64,000 nt of DNA from Syntrophobacteraceae bacterium (GCA_031292215.1 JARLHO010000112.1:93621-157620); one strand, 5' to 3'; numbered from the stretch's first letter, positions 42,266-51,428 are shown. Program-made: numbers and translations. Notes: generated by a model not told the origin, from the letters alone.

Positions 42266-43307
42266 AAAAATGATCTATCCGGTCTTCCTTCCTCACGCCG
42301 GGTGTCCGTTTCAGTGCGTTTACTGCAATCAGCGGGTAACCGTTTCCTGCGCCGAGCGCGGGAGCGCTCTTGCAGAATTTGTGCGCTCGCGCCTGGCAGA
42401 CTATGCCGGCCAGGTCCAAATCTCCGGGATTCCCGGCGAGATCGCTTTCTACGGCGGCACCTTCACAGCACTCCCGCCTGGTCTTGTCGACGAAATACTT
42501 TGCGCCGCCTCGGTTTTTGTCGACCGGGGAGTCTTTACCGGCGTGAGATTTTCAACCCGGCCCGATTGTCTCGACATAACCGTCGTGGATATGCTCTCGC
42601 GATACCCGGTGCGCACTGTCGAACTCGGTGCTCAGAGCCTTAGCGACCTCGTTTTGCAAAAAAGCGGCAGGGGATATCTTGCGGAGGCGGTCGTTTCCGC
42701 GGCCAAAAGGATAAAACGTAAAGGGTGGCGACTGGGGGTCCAGCTCATGGCGGGCCTGCCCGGCGATGACCCGGCCAAATTTATGGAGTCGATGCGAAGG
42801 GCAATAGCGCTCGGAGCGGACTTTCTTCGCATCTACCCAACACTTGTCCTCGAGGGGACAGAGCTTGCCAGGGCCTATAGACAGGGCCTCTACGTTCCCC
42901 TGAGTTTGGATGAGGCGGTGGAGTTGATTTCTCCGGCCTACGACCTGGCGCTCAGGGCCGGTGTGCCGATTATACGAATGGGCCTTCAAGCCGACCCCGC
43001 CCTGGAAAAGCCCGGGGTCATATTGGCAGGTCCGTATCACCCGGCCTTCGGCTCTCTTGTGAAATCGCGCTGGTGGCAAGAAAGGATTGACCGCCATCTC
43101 AGCTCGCTTGGCGAGATTTCGGGTGAGGAGATGATTATACGTGTTGCGCCCAACCGGGTGAGCGACGTTATTGGACACCGCAAGTCCAATCTGCTGCACT
43201 GGAAATCGAAATGGTCCGTCAGTGCGAAGGTGGTTGGAGACGCGGATCTTACAGGGATTGAAATTTTATGGAAAACAAAGAGTTCAAATCGGGATATATC
43301 GCTATAG
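42255..43307 (+). CDS. Radical SAM protein (Elp3/HemN-like)
   Basis: About 350 residues. The [4Fe-4S]-SAM cluster motif is CPFQCVYCNQR (CxxxCxxC) near the N-terminus, after PVFLPHAGC. The SAM-binding strands follow (GEIAFYGGTFTALP, VRFSTRPDCLD, VELGAQSLSDLVLQKSGRGY). The fold resembles the Elp3/oxygen-independent coproporphyrinogen oxidase subgroup, but the C-terminal part does not identify the reaction. The ATG at 42255 (MFPEKMIYPV) is preferred; the ATG at 42270 is possible. It overlaps rnc by 11 bases and era by 40, so translation of the three genes is coupled. A tRNA or ribosome modification role is inferred from context. Confidence 0.85.
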   Translation: MFPEKMIYPVFLPHAGCPFQCVYCNQRVTVSCAERGSALAEFVRSRLADYAGQVQISGIPGEIAFYGGTFTALPPGLVDEILCAASVFVDRGVFTGVRFSTRPDCLDITVVDMLSRYPVRTVELGAQSLSDLVLQKSGRGYLAEAVVSAAKRIKRKGWRLGVQLMAGLPGDDPAKFMESMRRAIALGADFLRIYPTLVLEGTELARAYRQGLYVPLSLDEAVELISPAYDLALRAGVPIIRMGLQADPALEKPGVILAGPYHPAFGSLVKSRWWQERIDRHLSSLGEISGEEMIIRVAPNRVSDVIGHRKSNLLHWKSKWSVSAKVVGDADLTGIEILWKTKSSNRDISL

Positions 43308-44173
43308 TTGGAGCTCCAAACGCCGGAAAGTCCACGTTGCTCAACCAGATCCTGGAGCAAAAAATTTCCATTACGGCGCCAAAGCCCCAAACGACAAGGA
43401 ACCGAATTACCGGCATACTGTCCGGGGCCGACAGCCAGATCATTTTTGTCGACACCCCCGGAATTTGCAGGGCCAGGGACGAGTTTAACCGCGGACTGGT
43501 GGAAACAGCGCTTTCATCGCTTAGAGAAAGCGATGCGGTGCTGTTTATGATCGAACCCGACTCCGACCGGTCCATAAACGAGTTCATACTCGAAAACCTC
43601 CGGGGTATTTCCACCCCCGTAATACTTCTCATAAATAAAATTGATACCCTTGCAAATAAGGAAATGCTTCTGCCGTTGATGGAATCCTGGCGAAATCGCT
43701 TCGAATTCCGGGCGATAATCCCGATTTCGGCCATCCAGGGCGACGGGACAGCGGATGTTATTTCCGAAGTCGCTCGCCTTTTGCCCGAAGGTCCGCGCTA
43801 TTATCCCGAAGATTACGTTACGGACCAGCCCGAGCGCTTTTTTGTAGCAGAACTCGTACGGGAGCAGATTTTTCGCCTGGTAAGCCAGGAGATCCCTTAC
43901 GCGGTTGCAGTCGTCGTGGAAAAATTCACTGAAGTCCCCGAAAAAAGTCTCATCGAGATAGAGGCCGCGATAAACGTCGAGCGAGACTCTCAGAAAGGCA
44001 TCATAATAGGCAAGGGCGGCCGGATGCTAAAGGAAATAGGTAAACAGGCCCGCCTGGAAATAGAGACTTTTCTTGGCTGTCACATATATCTGGGGCTTTT
44101 CGTGCGGGTACAGAAAAACTGGCGAAAGGACCCGAGGGCGCTGCGCGAATTCGGATATCGCGAGGGCCGATAA
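43268..44173 (+). CDS. era: GTPase Era
   Basis: A 301-residue Era GTPase, which assists 16S rRNA maturation and small-subunit assembly. The G motifs are GAPNAGKSTLLNQ (G1), the T of TTRNRITG (G2), DTPG (G3) and NKID (G4). The C-terminal KH domain carries the RNA-binding loop IIIGKGGRMLKEIGKQAR. Start ATG at 43268 lies inside the 3' end of the radical SAM gene. The pairing with rnc is a common bacterial arrangement. Confidence 0.95.
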   Translation: MENKEFKSGYIAIVGAPNAGKSTLLNQILEQKISITAPKPQTTRNRITGILSGADSQIIFVDTPGICRARDEFNRGLVETALSSLRESDAVLFMIEPDSDRSINEFILENLRGISTPVILLINKIDTLANKEMLLPLMESWRNRFEFRAIIPISAIQGDGTADVISEVARLLPEGPRYYPEDYVTDQPERFFVAELVREQIFRLVSQEIPYAVAVVVEKFTEVPEKSLIEIEAAINVERDSQKGIIIGKGGRMLKEIGKQARLEIETFLGCHIYLGLFVRVQKNWRKDPRALREFGYREGR

Positions 44174-44337
44174 AAAAACAAAAATCATTCGCCTAAATCC
44201 AGCGCAGGGCCCCCGTCCACGACCGGGCTCCGCCTCGAAAAGAAGCGGGAAGCGAGGAGCGGGAAGAACCGCGCCCCGAACCGTTTCATCGTTTATGGGT
44301 GTCACGAGGGGACATGAAAAACCGCTCTGAAATGTAG

Positions 44338-44363
44338 GTTGGGGTGAGCAGGCGAACCCCAAC
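44338..44363. repeat. Short REP-like inverted repeat
   Basis: GTTGGGGT (44338-44345) and ACCCCAAC (44356-44363) form an 8-bp perfect stem with a 10-base loop. Sequences of the type GTAGGTTGGGGTGAGC...GCGAACCCCAAC are recognised as dispersed repeats in many bacterial genomes. It lies in the gap between two convergent genes (44174-44433), where I see no gene. Confidence 0.45.
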
Positions 44364-44433
44364 ACCCTGACCTTTTCATTGATTTGGGTGTTCCAGGGTG
44401 ACAGGTGAGACAGCGGTGGATTTTTTGCACCCT

Positions 44434-45450
44434 TTATTTCGTCCCGCCGCTATCCACTACCAGCACGCCAGACCCCTCCAGCCTGTCCTCTTTTAGCCAC
44501 AAAAGAGCCCGGTTCGCTTCCCGCAGCGGGAAAAGCTGAACCTGCGGCTTAACAGGGATCTCGGCTGCGATGCGCAAAAGCTCCTCCCCGTCCCGGCGAG
44601 TGTTGGCCGTTACGCTGTGAATGTTTTTCTCGTAGAAAAGGTGGCTCTCATAATCCAGCTCCGGTGTCGGCGACATGTAGATGCCGGCAAGTGCTAAAGT
44701 TCCGCCTTTTTTCAGATGCTCCAACGCCAGGGGGACCAGGCCTCCGGCCGGCGCAAAGATGATCGCGCTGTCGGCGGGAGCGGGCATATCCCCGGGGTCT
44801 TCGCCCACCCAGTTAGCCCCAAGACTTTTAGCCAGTTCCCTATGTTTGGCCCCGCGCGTACACACGTAGACCTCACACCCCATGGAAAGCGCAATCTGAA
44901 TGACGATATGGGCAGAAGAGCCGAACCCGTATAGCGCCAGCCTCTGTCGGGGACTAAGTCCGCTCCGTTTCAGGCTGCGGTACCCGATTATGCCCGCGCA
45001 TAAAAGGGGCGAGGCCTGCTCGTCGGAAAACACCTCGGGGATGGCATAGGCGAACTCTTCATTTACTACGGCCAACTCGGCGTAGCCCCCGTGTTCGTGA
45101 TAGCCGGTAAACCGGGAGCTCTCGCAAAGATTTTCCTTCCCGGCCCTGCAGAAATCGCATACTCCGCACGTTTTCCGAAGCCACGCGATGCCGATCCGTT
45201 GTCCTGTCTTAAACCTTTTTGCCCCCGGCCCCAAACGGTCGATCACCCCCACTACCTGGTGGCCCGGAATAATCGAATGTCCCTGAAAAGGCAGCTCGCA
45301 TTCGATAACGTGAAGATCGGTGCGGCACACACCGCATGTTCTTACCCGCACCCTCACTTCGCCGGGGCCGGGGATCGGGTCCGGGAGGTCCATCCATTTA
45401 AGAGGGGCCGATTCCACCGACGCGCACCCCTCGAGCACCATCGCTTTCAT
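44434..45450 (-). CDS. Zinc-dependent alcohol dehydrogenase
   Basis: A 338-residue medium-chain dehydrogenase. The catalytic zinc site includes the Cys of TCGVCRTDLHV and the His-Glu-type site near GHEx-like IPGHQVVG. The structural zinc is bound by the four Cys of CGVCDFCRAGKENLC. The nucleotide-binding segment is LYGFGSSAHIVIQIALSMG. The ATG at 45450 is chosen because AAAGGA stands six bases upstream; an in-frame start at 45489 lies within a duplicated segment. It is of the type annotated as zinc-dependent alcohol dehydrogenase with NADP-like preference; the substrate is not known. Confidence 0.88.
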   Translation of the reverse strand: MKAMVLEGCASVESAPLKWMDLPDPIPGPGEVRVRVRTCGVCRTDLHVIECELPFQGHSIIPGHQVVGVIDRLGPGAKRFKTGQRIGIAWLRKTCGVCDFCRAGKENLCESSRFTGYHEHGGYAELAVVNEEFAYAIPEVFSDEQASPLLCAGIIGYRSLKRSGLSPRQRLALYGFGSSAHIVIQIALSMGCEVYVCTRGAKHRELAKSLGANWVGEDPGDMPAPADSAIIFAPAGGLVPLALEHLKKGGTLALAGIYMSPTPELDYESHLFYEKNIHSVTANTRRDGEELLRIAAEIPVKPQVQLFPLREANRALLWLKEDRLEGSGVLVVDSGGTK

Positions 45451-45599
45451 GACGTTCCTTTCATGGGTAAAGGTTATAGTATTTCCCACTCACCCACTCA
45501 CCGATTCAATACGCTTTCATGCTGTTCCTTTCATGGGATAAAGGTTATAGTATTTCACATTCACCCATTCACCGATTCACCGATTCACCGGCCTAATAC
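45443..45599. repeat. Imperfect tandem duplication of the dehydrogenase start region
   Basis: Bases 45443-45512 and 45513-45599 are two copies of a 70-87 base unit, sharing GCTTTCATG, GTTCCTTTCATGGG, TAAAGGTTATAGTATTTC and CACCGATTCA. The second copy has extra ATTCACCG micro-repeats (three in a row). Each copy contains the minus-strand ribosome-binding site AAAGGA followed by ATGAAAGCG. One copy gives the real gene start; the other gives a tiny leader ORF at 45520-45506 encoding Met-Lys-Ala-Tyr and a stop. Confidence 0.75.
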
Positions 45600-45662
45600 G
45601 GTTGATTTGTTTTTTTAAATTCTTCATAATTGCCCAATTCAAGAAATGCAAGGGGAGTCCAA

Positions 45663-48600
45663 TTGTCCAACGGAAACGATGCCAAAGATGCGCGGCCCCG
45701 CCGGGTCCCGTTTCCCGTAAAAATTGCCGCGTGGGTGGTTGGAATCGCGCTTTGCCTGGCGTTGCCGGTAATGGTCGCGCTCCATTCCCCCTCGGTTCAA
45801 AGAAAAATCATTACGGGGGGTATAGAGCGGATAGAAAAGGCCACTCATCTCGAAGTGAAAATCTCTTCCTACCGATGGGAGAGCCTTTCGAGCGTAAGTT
45901 TTACCGGCGTAAAGATCGAGTCCCGGGGCAAACGGGTTCTTGACTGCGACGATGTCCGCCTTGACTACGCGCTCTCGGTGGAGCGGCCCTATATTGTCAT
46001 TAAGGAAGTTGACCTCAAAAGGCCCTTTCTTAAAATCGAAAGAGGCGCCGACGGCCAATGGCTCGTTCCGAGCTTTTCCGCGGCGAAAAGCGATAAGACA
46101 GAAGAGCCGCCCGGCCGACCGCCTGCCTGGACTCGCTTTCAACTTCCACGGATAAAGATTCACGCGGGCACGATCGAGGCCGTCCAGCAGGGAAACACCG
46201 TTTTGAGCATCAAGGATTTTTCGGGCGCGGTCAATCTGCGCGCCTTGGGGGGGGCCGGCGGGCCCAAATTCCAGATGGAATTTGGCAGGATTCATGCCCG
46301 GGCCTATACCGGCCAATGCGGCACATGGGACTTGGACGGTTCCGCTTTGCTCGACGGACAGAAGTTTTCGGCTCAAAAAATAGTGCTATCCGGTCCGAGT
46401 AACTGCCGGATTTTGGTCCGAGGAAACTGGAACATCGACCACCCGCAAAATGGGGAAGCAAATCTTTCCATCTCCAACCTTTCCGCTGGCGATATCCCGG
46501 AGCTTGGACCTCAATTGGGTGGCCTTTCGTCCCTTTCGGGGACCATCGCCATCAAGAGGTCGCAGGGCAAGTGGACCATCGAGCCCGATGTCGCAACGGA
46601 CATCGGGGCCATAAAAGGCGTGTTGCGGGTTGAAAAAACCAAGGTCGGCCCTTACGCTGTAGCCCTCGATTCCCGTTTTTCCGATTTTAAAATCCAAGCC
46701 TCACGGGATTTACCCGACTCCAGACTAAACGGTTGGGTGAAGATCGCTGCGCTCATGCAGGGACAAACCCTGCTTAAAGCCGATTTCAAGGCCCACCTGG
46801 GCCCTTCGACGGTATGCGCCAGGAAGGTCGAGCGGTGTGACCTTGGCGGGACATTTGAAAACGGTATTCTAAACATCGTCTCCACGCAGGCGAGATGTTC
46901 CCTTGCCGATTTCCAGTTCCAGGTAAACGCCGACTTGCGCGGTCTAACGGATACCGACCACAAGGGCGGGATACGGGCGCAAATCAGCCTGATTCGGGGC
47001 AACCTGGATAAGCTCGACCCCAGACTCCGCTATAAAATGGCCGGAAAGATCGGCCTCGATGCCCATTACAATCCGGGAAACTTTACAACCCCCGGGCTCT
47101 GGCAGGCCAAAATCGATACAAATCTCGGGGTTCCAGGGGTTCTATCCCTTAAGGGAAGCGTAGCCTTGGACAACCGAGTGGTAAAAGGGGTCTATGACCT
47201 GGACCTTGTCGACGCCCAAAAGCTTGGAGTGCTTTTCGCAAAGTGGCAGGGGAAGGGCAGGGTGGTCTCCAAGGGCTCATTTAACGGAAAATGGCCAGAT
47301 TTACTCTGGAACGGGGAAATTCGCTCGCCCCGATTTAGCTATGGCAATTGTCAGGCCGACAGGCTCTCCATTAAGGGCAAGGCAAGTATCGCCGGAAAAA
47401 ACGATCGGCGGCAAGTCGCGGTGAGCGCCCAAAACCTGGTTGTTTACGGCAAAAAGTTTGCCTCCGTCAATCTCGATCTTGACCAGCACGATAATTCGTG
47501 CGGTTTCAAGGTAAGCGCAAACGGAATTTTCGACCGGGGTAGCGCCAGGTTATCCGGAAATCTCGACAGGATTTGGGACTTCCCGCACCTATCGGTTTCG
47601 ACCCGGGGTAGCCTTGGCTGGAAAAAATTAAACGGCGCGGTGGATGCAAGGTTTGAGGTCGAACAGCATGGGATAAAAGTCGATTCCGCATCTTTTCGCT
47701 ACGGCGACAGTAAAATTTCGACCTCCGGCGGCGCCATATCCCAAACGAGTGTAAAACTTCCTCTGTCGCTGGACTCTATCGATGCCGCAAAGATCTCCGG
47801 ACTGCTCGGTCTAAAATCCCGCCTTGGCGGAACGATTTTCGGGCGCCTCCTGGTGAGCGGAAGGCCCGACCATCCCGAATGCACGCTCAGCCTCCAGGGA
47901 AAAAACCTGTTATTCAACAGGGAAAAGATCGAAAACCTCACCCTTACGGGCGGCTATGCAAAGCAAATCTTCTCCGTCCAGGGAACGGCCAAGGCCGCCG
48001 GAGTAGCGACTCCGATGGTGATTTCGGGCAAAGTCCCCGTCGAGCTCAGCCTCGCTCCGCCCCGCCTGGAGTTTATAGCCGCGGGGAAACTCGATTCCAC
48101 TATTAAATTTTCCGGCCTGCAGGCTCAATCGATTCTGCCCTTTGCTCCCGTCGTATCTCAAGCCGGCGGACAACTGGACGGAAACATCCGCTGCTCGGGA
48201 ACACTGCGAGAGCCGGTTGTAAACGGCGCGGGGACCTGGAAGGACGGCGCCCTTGAAGTAAGGCTCTGGCCGCACCTCGCCCAGCACATTGAGGCTCAGT
48301 GGAGCATGGACTCAAAGGGCCTATACTTTACCGGGGCCAATATATCTCACCTTGGCGGAACGGTGTCGGTAGCGGGCCGGATAGATTACCCGGGCTTTAA
48401 GACCTTCGCTTTCCAGGCCGAGGGAAAAGACCTGGATGTACCCGACATTTTCGGAATAGAAGGAAAAGCCACCGGCCATGCCGAAATTAAGGCGACGCCC
48501 GAGACCGCGGAGTTAACCGGCGTGCTTCATGTTGCCGCCGCACACCTCGATCTTGCCAGACTCGAAACCAATATCACCCAGGAAAAGACCATCCAGGTCG

Positions 48601-49448
48601 TCGAGTCGAGTGGAAAGGGCGATTTGTTGGTGCTAAAAGGCATCCAGGGTCCCAATCCGCTGGCAAACAAACTCTCCTTAAATCTTGCAATCGATCTGCC
48701 GCCAAGCGGTTCCTGGGTCGCGGGAGACGGACTCAAGGCTGAAATAAACGGGGGCATCAAACTCCTCAAAAAGCCGGGAGGTCCCTTGTTGGTCGCCGGT
48801 GAGTTGCATGCTCTACGAGGGGTCTATTCCTTCCATGGTAAGGAACTAAAAATCGTCGAGGGCTCGGTGATATTCCCCGGCGTTATTCACACCGAACCCC
48901 GACTGCGAATTGTCTGCCGCAAGGATATTAAGGATGTGACCGTGCAGGCGCTGGTTTCGGGCCCGCTCAAACAGCCCAAACTGACGCTAAGCAGCATTCC
49001 GGCCATGAACCGGGTAGATATCGTGTCCTACTTCCTGTTTGGACGTCCGGCGGGAGATCTTAGCTCGGCCCAGAGTTCCCAGTTGCAAAGCGGGGCTTCC
49101 GCGCTTCTTGGCTCCCAGGGGTCAAATATTGTAAAAAGCGTTCTGGGAAATTCCGTTATCGCCCCGGACACAATCGGCTACCGCAGCTTCAACGACGATT
49201 ACAATCACATCTTCAGCTTCGATCAGACCCAGGTCAATGCGGGCAAGGAGACCGGAATCGTCGAGATGGGTAAAGACGTCACTCCAAACCTTCATGTGGT
49301 CTATGGGCGGGAGGTGGAGAACGCGCAAGGCAACGGCAATGAGGTCCAGGTCGAATACCGGGTGAACAAGTCCATGTCTTTTAGCTCTCAGGTCGGCGGG
49401 GAGCAGACGGGGGTCGATGTCTTCTGGAGACACGATTTCGGAAAGTAA
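45663..49448 (+). CDS. tamB: TamB-family translocation/assembly protein (AsmA-like)
   Basis: About 1261 residues. An N-terminal signal anchor (about residues 20-42, PFPVKIAAWVVGIALCLALP) is followed by long beta-helical repeats and a C-terminal TamB domain: LHALRGVYSFHGKELKIVEG, then PRLRIVCRKDIKDVTVQALV, FLFGRPAGDLSSAQ, and the ending VDVFWRHDFGK. TamB spans the periplasm and takes part in outer-membrane protein insertion or bulk phospholipid transport. The start TTG at 45663 is preferred because AGGGGA is six bases upstream; an upstream TTG at 45630 adds 11 residues. No TamA gene is adjacent. Confidence 0.88.
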   Translation: MSNGNDAKDARPRRVPFPVKIAAWVVGIALCLALPVMVALHSPSVQRKIITGGIERIEKATHLEVKISSYRWESLSSVSFTGVKIESRGKRVLDCDDVRLDYALSVERPYIVIKEVDLKRPFLKIERGADGQWLVPSFSAAKSDKTEEPPGRPPAWTRFQLPRIKIHAGTIEAVQQGNTVLSIKDFSGAVNLRALGGAGGPKFQMEFGRIHARAYTGQCGTWDLDGSALLDGQKFSAQKIVLSGPSNCRILVRGNWNIDHPQNGEANLSISNLSAGDIPELGPQLGGLSSLSGTIAIKRSQGKWTIEPDVATDIGAIKGVLRVEKTKVGPYAVALDSRFSDFKIQASRDLPDSRLNGWVKIAALMQGQTLLKADFKAHLGPSTVCARKVERCDLGGTFENGILNIVSTQARCSLADFQFQVNADLRGLTDTDHKGGIRAQISLIRGNLDKLDPRLRYKMAGKIGLDAHYNPGNFTTPGLWQAKIDTNLGVPGVLSLKGSVALDNRVVKGVYDLDLVDAQKLGVLFAKWQGKGRVVSKGSFNGKWPDLLWNGEIRSPRFSYGNCQADRLSIKGKASIAGKNDRRQVAVSAQNLVVYGKKFASVNLDLDQHDNSCGFKVSANGIFDRGSARLSGNLDRIWDFPHLSVSTRGSLGWKKLNGAVDARFEVEQHGIKVDSASFRYGDSKISTSGGAISQTSVKLPLSLDSIDAAKISGLLGLKSRLGGTIFGRLLVSGRPDHPECTLSLQGKNLLFNREKIENLTLTGGYAKQIFSVQGTAKAAGVATPMVISGKVPVELSLAPPRLEFIAAGKLDSTIKFSGLQAQSILPFAPVVSQAGGQLDGNIRCSGTLREPVVNGAGTWKDGALEVRLWPHLAQHIEAQWSMDSKGLYFTGANISHLGGTVSVAGRIDYPGFKTFAFQAEGKDLDVPDIFGIEGKATGHAEIKATPETAELTGVLHVAAAHLDLARLETNITQEKTIQVVESSGKGDLLVLKGIQGPNPLANKLSLNLAIDLPPSGSWVAGDGLKAEINGGIKLLKKPGGPLLVAGELHALRGVYSFHGKELKIVEGSVIFPGVIHTEPRLRIVCRKDIKDVTVQALVSGPLKQPKLTLSSIPAMNRVDIVSYFLFGRPAGDLSSAQSSQLQSGASALLGSQGSNIVKSVLGNSVIAPDTIGYRSFNDDYNHIFSFDQTQVNAGKETGIVEMGKDVTPNLHVVYGREVENAQGNGNEVQVEYRVNKSMSFSSQVGGEQTGVDVFWRHDFGK

Positions 49449-49475
49449 ATATCGGGGAAAGGGGGAGTTTTTTCC

Positions 49476-49661
49476 ATGAAAATGAACGACGTGCGCTCTA
49501 TGGCCAAAAATCTTGACATAAAGACGTTCGGCAAAAGCAAAGCGGCGCTTATAAGGGAGGTTCAGCGCAAGCAGGGCAATTTCGACTGCTTTGGAAGCGC
49601 CGGGGACTTCTGCGATCAAAACGATTGCGTCTTCCGTTCGGCCTGCCTTTCTAAAAAATGA
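49476..49661 (+). CDS. Small SAP-domain protein with a Cys-rich tail
   Basis: A 61-residue protein. The first 34 residues form a SAP-like helix pair (MNDVRSMAKNLDIKTFGKSK followed by AALIREVQ), a fold that typically binds nucleic acid. The tail contains NFDCFG, then Cys46, Cys51 and Cys57, a spacing seen in a small family of deltaproteobacterial proteins. The Cys set may bind a metal ion. An AGGGGGAG site lies eight bases before the ATG. It overlaps the ribosome-binding region of the next gene, so the two are probably cotranscribed. Function unknown. Confidence 0.8.
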   Translation: MKMNDVRSMAKNLDIKTFGKSKAALIREVQRKQGNFDCFGSAGDFCDQNDCVFRSACLSKK

Positions 49662-49672
49662 AGGAGAAAACC

Positions 49673-50053
49673 ATGAAGGGTATCGCAGTTCTTGCAGTGC
49701 TGTTATTGGCCATGCTCGGTGGCGGCGCCGCCACTTTGCGGGCCAACCCCATGAAGGTGGGAGGATTTAGCAAAGTATCCGTTGCCGATAAGGACGTGCG
49801 AAAGGCGGCGGCTTTTGCCGTCCAGGCCCAAGCCAAGGCTATGCGCGGCCAGGAGAAAGGAGCTGCAACCACGCTAAAACTTGTAAAAATCCTCGCAGCC
49901 GAAAAACAAGTCGTTTCCGGAATGAATTTCCGGCTTGAGCTCGGGGTGAAGGTAAACGGCAGGTACAAGCGAGCCGAGGCTGTCGTTTGGTTACAGCCGT
50001 GGAGAAAACCAAACCCCTATGAATTGACCTCCTGGAAGTGGACCGAAAAATAA
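49673..50053 (+). CDS. Exported cystatin-like protein
   Basis: A 126-residue protein from the ATG at 49673, which follows AAGGAG. A signal peptide (MKGIAVLAVLLLAMLGGGAA) is followed by a domain with the three contact motifs of cystatin cysteine-protease inhibitors: Gly30-Gly31 (VGGFSKV), the QxVxG loop QVVSG (79-83) and Pro109-Trp110 (LQPWR). The helix DVRKAAAFAVQAQAK matches the phytocystatin helix in position. Bacterial cystatin-like proteins are known but little studied. It is likely periplasmic. Neighbouring genes do not reveal a protease target. Confidence 0.72.
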   Translation: MKGIAVLAVLLLAMLGGGAATLRANPMKVGGFSKVSVADKDVRKAAAFAVQAQAKAMRGQEKGAATTLKLVKILAAEKQVVSGMNFRLELGVKVNGRYKRAEAVVWLQPWRKPNPYELTSWKWTEK

Positions 50054-50102
50054 GAGGCCGATGCGCCAGTCGCCTTTTTTTTAAAATCGTCGAGCGCCTC
50101 CT

Positions 50103-50504
50103 TTACGGCGTTACCGCCACCGCTATCCGGGACACTCCGGCCTGCCTCACCGCGTCCATGAGGTCGATCACCTTGCCGTATTCGACCGCGCGGTCCGCAT
50201 TTATGACCACGGAGACCTCTTCGCCCGCCTTGGCTTTTGCCGCCAGGCGAAGGGCGATGTCGGCCGCGGAGTCTACCTTGTCCTTATCGAAATAAAGCTC
50301 GCCCGTTTTCGTCACACTAAGGGTCGCCAGTTCCTTTATCTCGTCTGTTGCGCTTGCCGCGTGAGGAAGGTTTACCGGCAGTCCCTTTTCCACGGTCATC
50401 GAAAGGGTCGCCACCATGAAAAAGACAAGCAGGAAAAACATCGTGTCGATCATCGGGATGATCTCGATGCGAGGTTTTTTCCTGAGGGTTCGGGGCAGTC
50501 TCAC
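50103..50504 (-). CDS. exbD: ExbD/TolR-family protein
   Basis: A 133-residue protein: a short cytoplasmic lead (RLPRTLRKKPRIEIIPMIDT), one membrane helix with the functional Asp in PMIDTMFFLLVFFMV, and a periplasmic domain (INADRAVEYGKVIDLMDAV). With ExbB it uses the proton gradient to energise TonB. It is separated by only three bases from the ExbB gene. Confidence 0.92.
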   Translation of the reverse strand: MRLPRTLRKKPRIEIIPMIDTMFFLLVFFMVATLSMTVEKGLPVNLPHAASATDEIKELATLSVTKTGELYFDKDKVDSAADIALRLAAKAKAGEEVSVVINADRAVEYGKVIDLMDAVRQAGVSRIAVAVTP

Positions 50505-50507
50505 GGC

Positions 50508-51098
50508 TTAACCTTTCGATCCGGCAAGGGCTATCTCAAAGCGGGTGGCGTAGGTTTCGATCGCCTCGGCCTCCCGCTCGATGCGCGCCAGGAAATAGTT
50601 GTACGGGATGAGGGTGATAACGGCCACGGTAATGCCGGTGGCCGTGCACACGAGCGCCTCCGCCACCCCGCCGGTCACTGCAACGGGTTGGCCAAGGCCC
50701 GAGCACGCCATGACATGGAAGGAGTTGATCATGCCGATGATCGTTCCGAGAAGCCCCAGGAGCGGGGAAAGAGTTATGATGGTGTCAAGGGCCGGAAGAC
50801 CGCGTCGCATGAGGGAGAGTTCCGACACCCCGGCGGACTCCATGGCCCCCGAGGGCTCCAGGATGTGGGTCATCCCCGTTTTCAGCACGCGCATGACAGG
50901 AGACGTGTCTTTGTCCGCGATCTCCATCGCCTCCTCGGTCCGGCGCGCGCGGATAAGCGTTATGACCTCTTCTGCCCGGTGGGGTCTCTCCATTCGATAA
51001 AACAGGAAAATCCTCTCGATTATGATGGTCACCGATATAAGCGAGCAGACCGCAAGGGGGACCATCATCCATCCCCCCTTTATAAGCGCCTCCAACAT
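50508..51098 (-). CDS. exbB: ExbB/TolQ/MotA proton-channel protein
   Basis: About 196 residues from the preferred ATG at 51098 (MLEALIKGGWMMVPLAVCSL), which has GGAGG upstream; a start at 51140 would add 14 charged residues. Three membrane helices are visible (about 10-30, 100-125, 145-170), with LPALDTIITLSPLLGLLGTI as the conserved ExbB channel block. It forms the motor complex with ExbD for the TonB system whose receptor and transporter genes lie upstream. Confidence 0.92.
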   Translation of the reverse strand: MLEALIKGGWMMVPLAVCSLISVTIIIERIFLFYRMERPHRAEEVITLIRARRTEEAMEIADKDTSPVMRVLKTGMTHILEPSGAMESAGVSELSLMRRGLPALDTIITLSPLLGLLGTIIGMINSFHVMACSGLGQPVAVTGGVAEALVCTATGITVAVITLIPYNYFLARIEREAEAIETYATRFEIALAGSKG

Positions 51099-51230
51099 TT
51101 CACTTTCCTCCCGTAATCTTTGCTCTTGCCTGGTATCCATCCGGAAATTTATCGGTGGACACGATAATTCTTGTAATTCCCTTCACACGAGTCCACTTAC
51201 CCCTTAGCGGAGAACCGCAAGAAGGGACGT

Positions 51231-51315
51231 GGCTCAATCACCCCCCTTTTGCAATAACCCGCAATAGGGCCAGGCTCAATCACCCCCCTTTGCAAAAGGG
51301 GGGCAGGGGGGATTT
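51231..51315. repeat. C-rich direct and inverted repeat between TonB-system genes
   Basis: GGCTCAATCACCCCCCTTT(T)GCAA occurs at 51231-51254 and 51273-51295. The second copy also forms an inverted repeat (CCCCCCTTT at 51283 pairing with AAAGGGGGG ending at 51303), followed by CAGGGGGGATTTAG. Elements of this kind are dispersed in several deltaproteobacterial and cyanobacterial genomes. It fills most of the 330-base gap between the ExbB and TonB genes, so it may act as terminator or as a mobile short repeat. Confidence 0.5.
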
Positions 51316-51428
51316 AGAGTCTGTTCGTACAGAACAGATAAAACTCCGTCCATGTTCTTAAGAATATCGAGGTCGCGAGGTCTGAAAAAGAGTGGCTATC
51401 CTGCCTCGGTCATCCTCGTGGAAACAAA

